In this document: positions 30,084 to 39,465 of the stretch, piece after piece
Numbering within the stretch: the first letter of the stretch is position 1
Layout: every line of letters starts with the position of its first letter
NCBI GenBank assembly: GCA_020725115.1
Contig: DYFR01000014.1
Span: 23,466 to 87,465, forward strand
Source of the DNA: Thiohalomonas denitrificans
Lineage (GTDB): Bacteria; Pseudomonadota; Gammaproteobacteria; Thiohalomonadales; Thiohalomonadaceae
DNA length: 64,000 nt
Direction of reading: 5' to 3'
Notes under the pieces: model-generated
Databases searched by the model: none
What the model saw: the letters and a program-made list of their open reading frames with translations, nothing else
What the model was told of the DNA's origin: nothing
Translations under genes and position numbers: made by a program

Positions 30084-32249
30084 ATGTCAGATGATGTCTC
30101 CGACCTGCTGAACGACCTCAATCCCGCACAACGGGAAGCCGTGTGCGCAGCTCCCGGCAATCTGCTGATCCTGGCCGGCGCCGGCTGCGGCAAGACCCGC
30201 GTCCTGACCCACCGCATCGCCTGGCTGATCCGCGCCGAGAATGCCTCGCCGTGGTCGATCCTGGCGGTGACCTTCACCAACAAGGCGGCGCATGAAATGC
30301 GCGGCCGCATCGAACATCTGTTGCAGGCACCCATCGGTGGCATGTGGGTGGGCACCTTCCACGGTCTGGCCCATCGTCTGCTGCGCGCCCACTGGCAGGA
30401 GGCCGGCCTGCCGCAATCGTTCCAGATCATGGACAGTGAGGATCAGCAGCGCCTGGTGAAGCGCCTGATGCGCGAGGCCAATGTGGACGACGCGCGCTGG
30501 CCGCCGCGCCAGGTGGTGGGCTTCATCAACGCGCGCAAGGACGAGGGTGTGCGGCCGGCGGCGGTGGAACATTACGGCGATCCCTACCTGAAGATGATGG
30601 TGCAGCTCTACCAGAGCTATGAGGACGCCTGCCGGCGCAGCGGCCAGGTGGACTTCGCCGAGCTGCTGCTGCGCGCCCACGAGCTGTTCCTCAAGCGCCC
30701 CGACGTGCTACAGCATTACCAACAGCGTTTCCGCCATATCCTGGTGGATGAGTTCCAGGACACCAACGCCATTCAGTACGCCTGGTTGCGCCTGCTGGCG
30801 GGTGAGTCCGGCATGGTGTTCGCCGTGGGCGATGATGACCAGTCCATCTACGGCTGGCGCGGTGCCAAGGTGGAAAACCTCCATCAGTTCCGCAAGGATC
30901 TGCGCGATGTGCACCTGATCCGGCTGGAGCAGAATTACCGTTCTACTGCCACCATACTCAACGCGGCCAATGCCTTGATCGATCACAATGAGGATCGTCT
31001 GGGCAAGGAGCTGTGGACCGAGGGTGAGCAGGGCGAACCGATCCGGCTCTATGGCGCCTTCAATGAACTGGAAGAGGCGCGCTACGTGGTCGACCAGATC
31101 AGGCAGTGGGTCAGCGAGGGCAACCGGCGCGACGAAGCGGCATTGCTGTACCGCTCCAACGCCCAGTCGCGCGTGCTGGAAGAGGCACTGATCAAGGCGC
31201 AAATGCCTTACCGCATCTACGGCGGCCTGCGCTTCTTCGAGCGGCAGGAGATCAAGGACGCCCTGGCCTATCTGCGCCTGGTGGCCAATCGCCATGATGA
31301 TGCTTCCTTCGAGCGTGCCGTGAACACGCCGACGCGCGGCATCGGCGATCGCACCGTGCAGGTGGTGCGCGAACATGCCCGCGCCTTCGGCCTGTCGCTG
31401 TGGCGTGCGGCCCAGGAGATCATCGAACGCAACATGCTGGCGGCGCGCGCGGCCAATGCGCTCAAGGCCTTTCTCGATCTGATTGATGCCCTGTCCGCCG
31501 ACACCGCGGCGCTGGAGCTGCACGAGCAGACGCAGCACGTGGTGCAGCTCAGCGGACTCATCGAACATTACCGCAAGGAAAAAGGTGAAAAGGGCCAGGC
31601 ACGCATCGAGAACCTGGAAGAACTGGTCAACGCGGCACGCGAATTCGAGTTCGACGAAGAGACCCACGGCGCAATGCTGCCGCTGGATGCCTTTCTGGCC
31701 CACGCGGCGCTGGAGTCGGGCGAAGGCCAGGCCGACGAGTGGGAGGATGCCGTGCAGCTGATGACGCTGCACTCGGCCAAGGGCCTGGAGTTTCCCCTGG
31801 TGTTTCTCTGCGGCATGGAAGAAGGCCTGTTTCCGCACCAGCGTTCCATGGACGAACCGGGACGGCTGGAAGAGGAGCGGCGCCTGGCCTACGTGGGCAT
31901 GACCCGCGCCATGCGGCGGCTGTTTCTCACCTACGCCGAAGTGCGCCGTCTTTATGGTGAGGAACACTACACGCGGCCCTCGCGCTTCATCCGCGAGGTG
32001 CCGGCGGAATTCATCGAGGAAGTGCGTCTGCGCGGCAGCGTCACCCAGCCGGCCTTTCACGGCACCGGTGCCGCCGGCGCGGCACCCGACGGCCTGCGCC
32101 TCGGCCAGCGGGTAATGCACCCCAAGTTCGGCGAAGGCGTGCTGCTGGCCTACGAAGGTCAGGGTGCGCAGGCGCGGGTGCAGGTAAACTTCAATCACGT
32201 GGGCAGCAAGTGGCTGGTGCTGGCCTATGCCAATCTGGCAACGGTATGA
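30084..32249 (+). CDS. uvrD: DNA helicase II
   Basis: UvrD unwinds DNA in mismatch and excision repair. The 721-residue SF1 helicase has motif I LILAGAGCGKTRVLTHRIAW (Cys where Ser is usual), Ia FTNKAAHEMRGRI, II ILVDEFQDTNAIQY, III VGDDDQSIYGWRGAKVEN, IV RLEQNYRSTATILNAAN, V MTLHSAKGLEFPLVFLCGME and VI RLAYVGMTRAMRRLFLTYA. The C-terminal Tudor-like RNAP/MutL binding region (GQRVMHPKFGEGVLLAYEGQ) is present. It is probably monocistronic or leads into the TRAP binding-protein gene 27 bases later. Confidence 0.97.
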   Translation: MSDDVSDLLNDLNPAQREAVCAAPGNLLILAGAGCGKTRVLTHRIAWLIRAENASPWSILAVTFTNKAAHEMRGRIEHLLQAPIGGMWVGTFHGLAHRLLRAHWQEAGLPQSFQIMDSEDQQRLVKRLMREANVDDARWPPRQVVGFINARKDEGVRPAAVEHYGDPYLKMMVQLYQSYEDACRRSGQVDFAELLLRAHELFLKRPDVLQHYQQRFRHILVDEFQDTNAIQYAWLRLLAGESGMVFAVGDDDQSIYGWRGAKVENLHQFRKDLRDVHLIRLEQNYRSTATILNAANALIDHNEDRLGKELWTEGEQGEPIRLYGAFNELEEARYVVDQIRQWVSEGNRRDEAALLYRSNAQSRVLEEALIKAQMPYRIYGGLRFFERQEIKDALAYLRLVANRHDDASFERAVNTPTRGIGDRTVQVVREHARAFGLSLWRAAQEIIERNMLAARAANALKAFLDLIDALSADTAALELHEQTQHVVQLSGLIEHYRKEKGEKGQARIENLEELVNAAREFEFDEETHGAMLPLDAFLAHAALESGEGQADEWEDAVQLMTLHSAKGLEFPLVFLCGMEEGLFPHQRSMDEPGRLEEERRLAYVGMTRAMRRLFLTYAEVRRLYGEEHYTRPSRFIREVPAEFIEEVRLRGSVTQPAFHGTGAAGAAPDGLRLGQRVMHPKFGEGVLLAYEGQGAQARVQVNFNHVGSKWLVLAYANLATV

Positions 32250-32276
32250 GAACGCAATAGCGCGAGGGAACATGCA

Positions 32277-33356
32277 ATGAAACGTCGTGATTTCATCAAG
32301 GGTGCAGGGGCCGGTGCGGTACTGGCGGGCGCGGCAGCCACGCCATTGGTCCAGGCAGCGCCCCAGTTCAAATGGAAAATGGTCACTACCTGGCCGAAGA
32401 ATTTTCCCGGCATGGGCACCGGCGCGAACCATCTGGCCAAGCTCATCGAGGAGATGAGCGGCGGGCGCATCGAGGTGAAGGTGTATGGCGCGGGCGAGTT
32501 GGTGCCGGCCTTCGAAATCTTCGATGCGGTGTCGCGCGGCACGGCGGAGATGGGCCACGGCGCATCGTATTACTGGAAGGGCAAGAGCGAGGCGGCGCAG
32601 TTCTTCGCGGCGGTGCCCTTCGGCATGACGGCGCAGGAGATGAATGCCTGGCTGTATCACGGCGGCGGCATGGCGCTGTGGGAAGAGGTATACAAACCCT
32701 TTGGCCTGATCCCGACGGCGGCGATCAACACCGGGGTGCAGATGGGCGGCTGGTTCAACAAGGAGATCAACAGCGTCGCCGATCTCAAGGGGTTGAAGAT
32801 GCGCATCCCGGGTCTCGGCGGCGAAGTGCTGCAGCGCCTGGGTGGTACGCCGGTGAATCTGCCCGGCGGTGAAATCTACCAGGCCCTGCAATCGGGCAAC
32901 ATCGATGCAGTGGAGTGGGTCGGCCCGTACAACGATCTCGCCTTCGGTCTGCACAAGGCGGCCAAGTTCTATTACTACCCGGGCTGGCATGAGCCGGGCA
33001 CGGTGCTGGAGTGCTTCATCAACGAAAAGGCCTTCAAGGCGCTGCCCAAGGACTTGCAGACCATCGTGCTCACGGCCTGCAAGGCGGCCAACATGGATGG
33101 TTTGTCCGAGTTCACCGCGCGCAATAACGAAGCACTGCATACCCTGGTGACCCGGCACAAGGTGCAGCTGAAGAAGTTCCCCGACGATGTGCTGCGTCAG
33201 CTGAAGGTGACCTCGGATGTGGTGGTGGCGGAGATCGCTGCCAAGGATCCGGTGTCGAAGAAGGTATACGAATCGTTCGTCAAATTCCGCGATCAGGTGG
33301 TGGCCTGGCATGACGTATCGGAGCGCGCCTTCCTCAACGCGCGTGCGGGCGGGTAA
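32277..33356 (+). CDS. TRAP transporter substrate-binding protein (DctP family, Tat-exported)
   Basis: The N-terminus MKRRDFIKGAGAGAVLAGAA is a twin-arginine signal, so the protein is folded before export to the periplasm. The mature part is a DctP/TakP-like binding protein: KWKMVTTWPKNFPGMGTGAN, GELVPAFEIFDAVSRGTAEM, LKGLKMRIPGLGGEVLQRLG and IDAVEWVGPYNDLAFGLHKA. The TakP branch binds 2-oxo acids or their calcium salts, but the substrate here is not provable. The membrane subunits (dctQM) are 4-5 kb away on the other strand, so they are probably one system under separate promoters. Confidence 0.93.
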   Translation: MKRRDFIKGAGAGAVLAGAAATPLVQAAPQFKWKMVTTWPKNFPGMGTGANHLAKLIEEMSGGRIEVKVYGAGELVPAFEIFDAVSRGTAEMGHGASYYWKGKSEAAQFFAAVPFGMTAQEMNAWLYHGGGMALWEEVYKPFGLIPTAAINTGVQMGGWFNKEINSVADLKGLKMRIPGLGGEVLQRLGGTPVNLPGGEIYQALQSGNIDAVEWVGPYNDLAFGLHKAAKFYYYPGWHEPGTVLECFINEKAFKALPKDLQTIVLTACKAANMDGLSEFTARNNEALHTLVTRHKVQLKKFPDDVLRQLKVTSDVVVAEIAAKDPVSKKVYESFVKFRDQVVAWHDVSERAFLNARAGG

Positions 33357-33678
33357 TAGAGCACGAGGTAGGGGGATCGTGAGTGTGCAGGGTGGATATG
33401 GCTAACGGCATTCTGCCTTCCGCCAAATACCGTCCATCCATGGACATAAGTACAGCGCATCCACCGTGCCGCGAATTGGTGGATGCGCTGCACTTATCCA
33501 CCCTACGAGCGGCGCGTGAAGTGCTGTAGGGTGCGCACCGTGCACCATTTTGCGGTTGCTTGATGGGTTTCGCTTCGCTCTACTCATCCTACGGTCAGCG
33601 TGCGGGTCGGGCTGAAGCCCGCTCCCTAATTTGTTCGACTATAGTTGCAGTACTAGGCCCGCCTCACAGGAGGCCATC
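33357..33678. other. 322-bp gap between the TRAP binding protein and the DsrE-like gene, rich in inverted repeats
   Basis: No gene is seen. It holds a 57-bp inverted repeat (listed separately), a nearby GTAGGGTGCGCACC unit and, toward the end, GGGCTGAAGCCC, a short perfect palindrome. Such TAGGGTGGATAAG-type sequences recur between genes in many gammaproteobacteria. The ribosome binding site of the next gene is CAGGAGG. Confidence 0.6.
33443..33499. repeat. inverted repeat GCGCATCCACC / GGTGGATGCGC
   Basis: The arms GACATAAGTACAGCGCATCC-type (33443-33465) and its inverse (33478-33499) pair over about 20 bp with two mismatches around a 12-base loop. The unit ending TTATCCACCCTAC resembles dispersed intergenic repeats of other proteobacteria. 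Confidence 0.7.
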
Positions 33679-34182
33679 ATGCGTACTGCACTCATTCCCT
33701 TGCTGTTGTTGTTGTCATCATCCGCGGCCATTGCCGAGGCACGCATCACCACGCCGCCCTACGAGCCGCCGCGGGTGGTGTACGACTTTTATCTCGACCA
33801 TCCGGCCAAGATGGGCGCGGCGCTGTACTGGATCCGGGCCTTGATCAATCCGCTATCAGAGGAACCTTACGGTTTTGCGCCGGAGATGATGTCGATCAAG
33901 GTGGTGCTGCATGGCACCGAACTGGTCACCGTGGCGCGCAAGAACTACGACGAGTATCGTGATGAGGTGGAGCGCATGCGCTATTACGCCAGCCTGGGTG
34001 TGGAGTTCAAGGTATGTGCCCTGGCGGCGGAGGATTACCACTACACTGCAGCCGATTTATACGATTTTGTCGATTTGGTGCCCTTGGCGTTTACCGAGCT
34101 GGTGCACTGGCAGATGCAGGGTCATGCGCTGATTGCGCCGCAGGTGCCGGAACGGCATCACACGATCGAATCCATCCGCTGA
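33679..34182 (+). CDS. exported DsrE/DsrF-like family protein
   Basis: A 167-residue protein with a clear signal peptide (ALIPLLLLLSSSAAIAEA). The mature part is DsrE-like: VVYDFYLDHPAKMGAALYWI, MMSIKVVLHGTELVTVARKN, VERMRYYASLGVEFKVCALA. One conserved-position Cys is present (FKVCALA). Cytoplasmic DsrE proteins handle sulfur atoms; exported relatives are of unknown role. ATG 33679 is preferred over 33631 because CAGGAGG lies just upstream and the signal peptide starts there. It stands alone between repeats. Confidence 0.87.
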   Translation: MRTALIPLLLLLSSSAAIAEARITTPPYEPPRVVYDFYLDHPAKMGAALYWIRALINPLSEEPYGFAPEMMSIKVVLHGTELVTVARKNYDEYRDEVERMRYYASLGVEFKVCALAAEDYHYTAADLYDFVDLVPLAFTELVHWQMQGHALIAPQVPERHHTIESIR

Positions 34183-34359
34183 ACAGGGGTTGCCGACCAT
34201 GCGGCAGATGGCCGGACTCCACCAGGCCGGTGTTTGCCTCCTTGTTGCGTTAGTGTGTACGGGGCGCTAGTATCCTTTCGCGATCCATGGTTAATTCTGG
34301 CGTGAAAAATTGCATATTTTTGCGAAATAAAATAATTCGAGCCAGCAGGGGATGCCGGC

Positions 34360-36717
34360 ATGGTCGGTAGTGCAAGTATGGCGGCATTCAAACTCAAAGC
34401 CCGTATCCTGCCATCCTTTGTGGCAGCCAGCCTGCTGTTGTTTGCATTATTGCTGGTGGTGATCTATCTGGAGGAAAGCAGCCATATCACAGAGGAGTTC
34501 CAGCGTAGCGGGAACTCCATCCAGTCAGTGTATGCGACCCAACTGCGCAGTCATGCCGAGAAGATGCAGGCAGCGCTCGGTTTTCTGGAACAGGATGCCG
34601 GATTGCGCCGTGCCTTTGCGGCGCGGGATCGGGAGCTGCTGCTGAGGCAGGCCCAGCCGGTTTTCGAGCGTTTGCGCAACCAGCTCAACATAACCCACTT
34701 CTATTTTCTCGACCCGCAAAGGGTATGTTTCCTGCGGGTTCATCACCCGCAGCGGCATGGCGATGTGATCAACCGGCATACCGCACTGGAAGCAGAGCGG
34801 AGCGGGAAACTTTCCTATGGCGCAGAACTCGGCCCCCTGGGCACCTTCACGTTGCGCGTGGTGATTCCATGGCATGTGGATGGTCGCCTGCTTGGTTATC
34901 TGGAGCTGGGCGAGGAGGTGGAATCATTGTTCGCCGAGATGGCGACGGCATTCGACATCGATCTGTTGCTGCTGATCGACAAGCAGCATGTCGAACGTGC
35001 CGACTGGGAAGCGGGTATGCGCATGCTCGGACGCGAGGCGGAATGGGGGCGGCTGAGCGATGCGGTGATTCCATTTCATACGTTGGCCCGTCTTCCGGAG
35101 CAGGCCTTTGGTGTTGAGCAGGAACTGATGTTGCCGCTGTTTGCCGCGGATGCGCGTCGGTTATGGAGTCTGTCCCTGCCGGTGCAGGATATCGATTTAC
35201 GCGAGGTCGGGCGGTTGCTGCTGTTGCGTGATGTGTCACAGCGCTTCGGCCAGTTATTCGATACCACCACGCTGATCGCTACGATAGCGGTGGTGGTCGG
35301 CATGGTGCTGTTTACGTTTTACTACGTGGTGCTTGGCCGGGCCGAGTGGCAGATGGCGTCCTGGGAGAGTCGCTTGCGGCAGGAGTCACGGGATCGGGAG
35401 ACATTGCGGGAAGAGCACATCCGTGAGTTGGAGCATGCAGCCCGGTATGACGCGTTGACCGGCCTGCCGAATCGAAAACTGTTGCATGATCGCATTACCC
35501 AGGCGGTCGAACTGGCAGGGCAGGGACAGGATACCTTCGCGCTGGTCTCGCTGGAGCTGCATCGCTTGCGTGAGATCAACGACACGCTGGGGCATGAAAC
35601 CGGTGATTTGCTGTTGCAGCAGCTTGCAGAGCGGATGCGCCATGAATTGCGTGAGTCCGATGTATTGGCCCGTCCTGGTGGCGGGGAGTTCATGCTGCTG
35701 TTGCCCTCGGTCGACAGGGCCATGGCATTGAGCATCGCAGAAAGTTTGCATGCCCTGCTCAGCGAGCCATTCGACGTCCAGGGGTCAAGCCTGGATATCG
35801 GCGCGACCATTGGTATTGCCCTGTATCCGGAGCATGGTGCAGATGCCAGCACGTTGTTGCGACGGGTGGATGTGGCGCTGCGCTATGCCAAGCGTGTGCG
35901 TGAGGGGTATGCGGTATATGAAAGCGAGCGTGATCCGCATAGCCTGCGCCGCCTCAATCTGTTTGGGGAGTTGCGCAAGGCCATCCAGAATGGTGGTTTG
36001 CAGCTGCACTACCAACCGCAATTGATGCTGGCCAGTGGCCGCGTGGAACGGGTAGAGGCGTTGGCACGTTGGCAACATCCGCAGTTCGGTCCCATCACGC
36101 CGGATGAATTCATATCGTTGGCAGAGGATACAGGACTGATTCGGCCACTTACCACCTGGGTACTGAACGAGGCACTGCGCCAGTGCAGCGAGTGGAATCG
36201 GCTCGGCGTGCAGTTGCAGGTGGCCGTCAATCTGTCGCCGCACAATCTGCTGGATGGCGCGCTGCCCGGTTTGCTGGCCGGGTTGCTGGAGCATTGGCAG
36301 ATCGATAGCCGTCAACTTTCGCTGGAGATTACCGAGAGTGCCTTCATGCATGAGCCGGCGCGGGCTCTGGAGGTGGTGCGGCGGTTGCACGAGATGGGTC
36401 TGGCATTGTCCATTGATGATTTTGGAACCGGCTACTCCTCCCTGGCCTATCTGAAACGCTTGCCCCTCAGTGAGCTGAAGATCGATCGCAGTTTCGTCGC
36501 TGACATGCTTGAGGATGACAGTGATGCGATGATTGTTGCCTCCACCATTGATCTGGCACATGACCTGGGACTTGCCGTGGTGGCAGAGGGGGTGGAGACG
36601 GCGGAAACCCAGCAGGCCCTGGCCATGCGTGGTTGCGATGTGATACAGGGCTACCATCTGAGCAAGCCGTTACCGCCGCAGATGCTGGAGGCGTGGTTGC
36701 GGACTAGGATGTGCTGA
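34360..36717 (+). CDS. membrane c-di-GMP phosphodiesterase with degenerate GGDEF and EAL domains
   Basis: A 785-residue protein. TM1 is at residues 15-38 (ILPSFVAASLLLFALLLVVI), a periplasmic Cache-like sensor follows (THFYFLDPQRVCFLRVHHPQ), TM2 is IATIAVVVGMVLFTFYYVV, then a GGDEF domain and an EAL domain. The GGDEF signature reads RPGGGEF, with the metal-binding Asp replaced by Gly, so cyclase activity is doubtful. The EAL domain keeps RVEALARW, NLSPHNLL, LEITESAF, SIDDFGTGYSSLAYLKRLPL and VVAEGVET, so it should be an active phosphodiesterase. The 3' end overlaps the opposite-strand yqcC by 14 bases. Confidence 0.94.
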   Translation: MVGSASMAAFKLKARILPSFVAASLLLFALLLVVIYLEESSHITEEFQRSGNSIQSVYATQLRSHAEKMQAALGFLEQDAGLRRAFAARDRELLLRQAQPVFERLRNQLNITHFYFLDPQRVCFLRVHHPQRHGDVINRHTALEAERSGKLSYGAELGPLGTFTLRVVIPWHVDGRLLGYLELGEEVESLFAEMATAFDIDLLLLIDKQHVERADWEAGMRMLGREAEWGRLSDAVIPFHTLARLPEQAFGVEQELMLPLFAADARRLWSLSLPVQDIDLREVGRLLLLRDVSQRFGQLFDTTTLIATIAVVVGMVLFTFYYVVLGRAEWQMASWESRLRQESRDRETLREEHIRELEHAARYDALTGLPNRKLLHDRITQAVELAGQGQDTFALVSLELHRLREINDTLGHETGDLLLQQLAERMRHELRESDVLARPGGGEFMLLLPSVDRAMALSIAESLHALLSEPFDVQGSSLDIGATIGIALYPEHGADASTLLRRVDVALRYAKRVREGYAVYESERDPHSLRRLNLFGELRKAIQNGGLQLHYQPQLMLASGRVERVEALARWQHPQFGPITPDEFISLAEDTGLIRPLTTWVLNEALRQCSEWNRLGVQLQVAVNLSPHNLLDGALPGLLAGLLEHWQIDSRQLSLEITESAFMHEPARALEVVRRLHEMGLALSIDDFGTGYSSLAYLKRLPLSELKIDRSFVADMLEDDSDAMIVASTIDLAHDLGLAVVAEGVETAETQQALAMRGCDVIQGYHLSKPLPPQMLEAWLRTRMC

Positions 36718-37036
36718 TGCTGCGATCAATTTCTCCGATGAGTTTCAGCAAGTGCGACGTGTCCTGCGGCAGCTCGGCAAAGCTGTGTTCGGCCAGGGGC
36801 TGAATGTCGCAGGCGCCGGGCAGGGGGGCGCCCGCATCGATCAGGGCGCGCATGCGTGCCAGAAATATCCATTGCAGCCACTGCTGGAACTGCAGGGTGT
36901 CGTAGCAGAAGGGCGCGCTGCTGGCGAGGGCCTGCGGGTCGGGTGCGATCTCTTCCCACAGGTCGATACGGCGCATTTCCGCCTCGATGGCGAGCAGCAG
37001 GTCGGCGATGGAATGGTGTCGGTCGTTGCGGGTCAT
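36704..37036 (-). CDS. yqcC: YqcC family protein (DUF446)
   Basis: A 110-residue protein with the DUF446 pattern: [55 protein letters not shown]. YqcC is small, soluble and of unclear function, usually found near truC or DNA-binding genes. The start overlaps the greB stop by an ATGA (37033-37036), so translation is coupled to greB. The 3' end overlaps the convergent GGDEF-EAL gene. Confidence 0.9.
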   Translation of the reverse strand: MTRNDRHHSIADLLLAIEAEMRRIDLWEEIAPDPQALASSAPFCYDTLQFQQWLQWIFLARMRALIDAGAPLPGACDIQPLAEHSFAELPQDTSHLLKLIGEIDRSISTS

Positions 37037-37530
37037 GGTGTATAGCGTATGGCAATAATCCAGTAGCGTGCCCTGCCCCTGGGCAGTTCGAGTTCCACTT
37101 CGTCGTCTACCTGCTTCTTCATCAGCGCGCGCGCCAGCGGCGCGTCCATGCTGATCCAGCCCTGCTCTGCATCAAACTCGTCCGGTCCGACGATGCGCCA
37201 GGTATGTTCGGCGCCATCCTCATCCTCCACGCTCACCCAGGCGCCGAAATATACCCGCGACGGATCGCTGGGCGCTGCGCTTACCACGCTCAGTTCGGGC
37301 AGACGTTTCTGCAGATAGCGGATACGGCGATCGATTTCACGCAGTTCCTTCTTGCGGTAGATGTATTCGGCGTTCTCCGAGCGATCGCCCTCGGCGGCGG
37401 CCGCGGACAGCGCCTTGACCACATCGGCGCGACGTCGCCACAGGCCCTGCAATTCCTCCTGCAGACGCTGGTAGCCGGCAGCGGTGATATACAGCGAGCT
37501 GCGCGGTTGCGGCGGACGGTAACGCGACAT
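37033..37530 (-). CDS. greB: transcription elongation factor GreB
   Basis: GreB rescues backtracked RNA polymerase by stimulating cleavage of the transcript 3' end. The 165-residue protein has an N-terminal coiled coil ([40 protein letters not shown]) with the acidic tip, then an FKBP-like C-terminal domain ([26 protein letters not shown]-like [10 protein letters not shown]). [10 protein letters not shown] and [13 protein letters not shown] favour GreB over GreA. It starts two bases after the dctM stop, which ties it to the TRAP permease operon. Confidence 0.95.
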   Translation of the reverse strand: MSRYRPPQPRSSLYITAAGYQRLQEELQGLWRRRADVVKALSAAAAEGDRSENAEYIYRKKELREIDRRIRYLQKRLPELSVVSAAPSDPSRVYFGAWVSVEDEDGAEHTWRIVGPDEFDAEQGWISMDAPLARALMKKQVDDEVELELPRGRARYWIIAIRYTP

Positions 37531-37531
37531 G

Positions 37532-38917
37532 TCAGCGGCCGTACAGCACGCCGGGTAGCCAGGTGGCCAGTGCCTGCCACCATGCCAGCAGCCCGAGCAT
37601 CAGCAGCTGGATGGCGATGAAGGGGATCACGCCGCGGTAGATCTGTGCGGTGGTGAGCTCGGGTGGCGCCACGCCGCGCAGGTAGAACAGGGCGAAGCCG
37701 AAGGGCGGGGTGAGGAAGGAGGTTTGCAGGTTGATGGCGATCATCACGCCCAGCCAGACCGGATCGAGGCCCATGGCGAGCAGGATCGGCGCCACGATGG
37801 GTACCACCACGAAGGTGATCTCGATGAAGTCAAGGATGAAACCGAGCAGGAACATCACCAGCATCACCACCAGCATGGCGCCGACGACGCCACCCGGCAG
37901 ATCGGAGAGTAACTCCTCGATCAGTTCATCGCCGCCGTAGCCGCGGAACACCAGGGAGAACAGCGAGGCGCCGATGAAGATCAGGAACACCATGGCGGTA
38001 ATTTGGGTGGTGCTGCGCATCACCTCATTCAACATCGGCAGGGCGAGCTGGCGCTGGCTGGTGGCCAGCAGCACGGCACCGATGGCGCCCACCGCGGCGG
38101 CCTCGGTGGGCGTGGCGATGCCGGCCAGGATGGAGCCAAGCACCGCGAGGATCAGAAGCAGCGGCGGCAGCAGCACGGTGAACAGGCGCTTGAGCAGCGC
38201 AGTGCCGCGCAGGGCGCGATCCTCGGGCGGCAAGGCAGGCATTGCCGCCGGTTTCAGCACGGCAACACCCAGCAGATAAACGGCGTAGAGCAGCACCAGC
38301 ACCAGGCCCGGGATCAGCGCGCCGGCAAACAGGTCGCCCACCGAGATGGTTTCCGGCGAGAAGATGCCCATGTCGAGCTGCGCCTGCTGGTAGGCCGACG
38401 ACAGCACGTCACCGAGCAGGATCAGGATGATGGAGGGCGGGATGATCTGGCCCAGGGTGCCGGAGGCGCAAATGGTGCCGGCGGCCAGTTGCGGGCTGTA
38501 GCCGCGCTTCAGCATGGTAGGCAGGGAGAGCAGGCCCATGGTCACCACGGTGGCGCCGACGATGCCGGTGCTGGCGGCGAGCAGCATGCCTACCACGACC
38601 ACCGAGATGCCCAGACCGCCGCGCAGCGGGCCGAACAGCGCAGCCATGGTGTCGAGCAGGTTTTCCGCCACCTTCGAGCGCTCCAGCATCACCCCCATGA
38701 ACACGAACAGCGGCACCGCGATCAGCGTCTCGTTGGTCATGATGCCGAACAGGCGGTTGGGCAGGGCCTGCAACAGGCTGGCATCGAATGTTCCCATGGC
38801 TGCGCCGCCCAGGGCGAAGATCAGCGCGGTACCTGCCAGGCTGAGGGCTACCGGATAGCCCGCCAGCAGTACCAGGCAGACGGTGAAGAACAGCAGCAGC
38901 GGCAGCCACTCCGTCAT
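37532..38917 (-). CDS. dctM: TRAP transporter large permease (DctM family)
   Basis: A 461-residue membrane protein with the DctM signatures: [77 protein letters not shown] and [20 protein letters not shown]. It carries sodium-coupled substrate transport with the DctQ subunit encoded just upstream. The start overlaps the dctQ stop by ATGA. It probably uses the Tat-exported binding protein at 32277. Confidence 0.95.
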   Translation of the reverse strand: MTEWLPLLLFFTVCLVLLAGYPVALSLAGTALIFALGGAAMGTFDASLLQALPNRLFGIMTNETLIAVPLFVFMGVMLERSKVAENLLDTMAALFGPLRGGLGISVVVVGMLLAASTGIVGATVVTMGLLSLPTMLKRGYSPQLAAGTICASGTLGQIIPPSIILILLGDVLSSAYQQAQLDMGIFSPETISVGDLFAGALIPGLVLVLLYAVYLLGVAVLKPAAMPALPPEDRALRGTALLKRLFTVLLPPLLLILAVLGSILAGIATPTEAAAVGAIGAVLLATSQRQLALPMLNEVMRSTTQITAMVFLIFIGASLFSLVFRGYGGDELIEELLSDLPGGVVGAMLVVMLVMFLLGFILDFIEITFVVVPIVAPILLAMGLDPVWLGVMIAINLQTSFLTPPFGFALFYLRGVAPPELTTAQIYRGVIPFIAIQLLMLGLLAWWQALATWLPGVLYGR

Positions 38918-39465
38918 CAGAGCTCCACCCTGGCGTCATGGGCCGGGGCGTCCTCGGGATGGCCCAGCAGCACCAGCAGGCTGCGCAGCATCTGGCTGAT
39001 GCCCTGCAGCAGCAGCAGCAGGGCCATGAGCGGAATGACGCTCTTGAGCAGGTAGACCAGGGGCAGGCCGCCGGCATCGCGCGAGCCCTCGTACAGTGCC
39101 CAGGAGGCAGCCACATATTCCCAGCTGATCCACAGGATGAAGATACATACCGGCAGCAGCAGCAGCAGGGCGCCGAACAGATCCACCCAGGCCTGGCCGC
39201 GCGGCGAAAAGCGGCGGTAGAAGATATCGACACGTACATGGCCGTCGTGGCGCAGGGTGTAGGCCGCGCCGAGCATGAATACCACCGCATGCAGATAGGT
39301 GATGGATTCCTGCACGGCGATCCAGCCCAGGTCGAAGGCATAGCGCAGCAGCACCACGGCGCAGGTTACCAGCACCATGGCCAGCGTCAGCCAGGCAACC
39401 AGTCTTCCGGTCCATTCGTTCAGGCCGTCGATGACGGCGGCAATCTGTTCCAGCCGTTGCTGCAT
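38917..39465 (-). CDS. dctQ: TRAP transporter small permease (DctQ family)
   Basis: A 182-residue protein with four membrane helices (LVAWLTLAMVLVTCAVVLLR, AVQESITYLHAVVFMLGAAY, LFGALLLLLPVCIFILWISW, SVIPLMALLLLLQGISQMLR). The DctQ motif AAYTLRHDGHVRVDIFYRRF is clear. ATG 39465 (MQQRLEQIAAVID) is chosen; the longer frame upstream crosses non-coding sequence. It is first in a unit with dctM, greB and yqcC. Its promoter should lie in the A+T-rich gap upstream. Confidence 0.92.
   Translation of the reverse strand: MQQRLEQIAAVIDGLNEWTGRLVAWLTLAMVLVTCAVVLLRYAFDLGWIAVQESITYLHAVVFMLGAAYTLRHDGHVRVDIFYRRFSPRGQAWVDLFGALLLLLPVCIFILWISWEYVAASWALYEGSRDAGGLPLVYLLKSVIPLMALLLLLQGISQMLRSLLVLLGHPEDAPAHDARVEL

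Noticed and set aside
30708..33311. 867-codon open frame on the minus strand across uvrD and the TRAP binding-protein gene
   Set aside because: It is antisense to two certain genes, with composition expected from high G+C third positions, and shows no recognisable domain.
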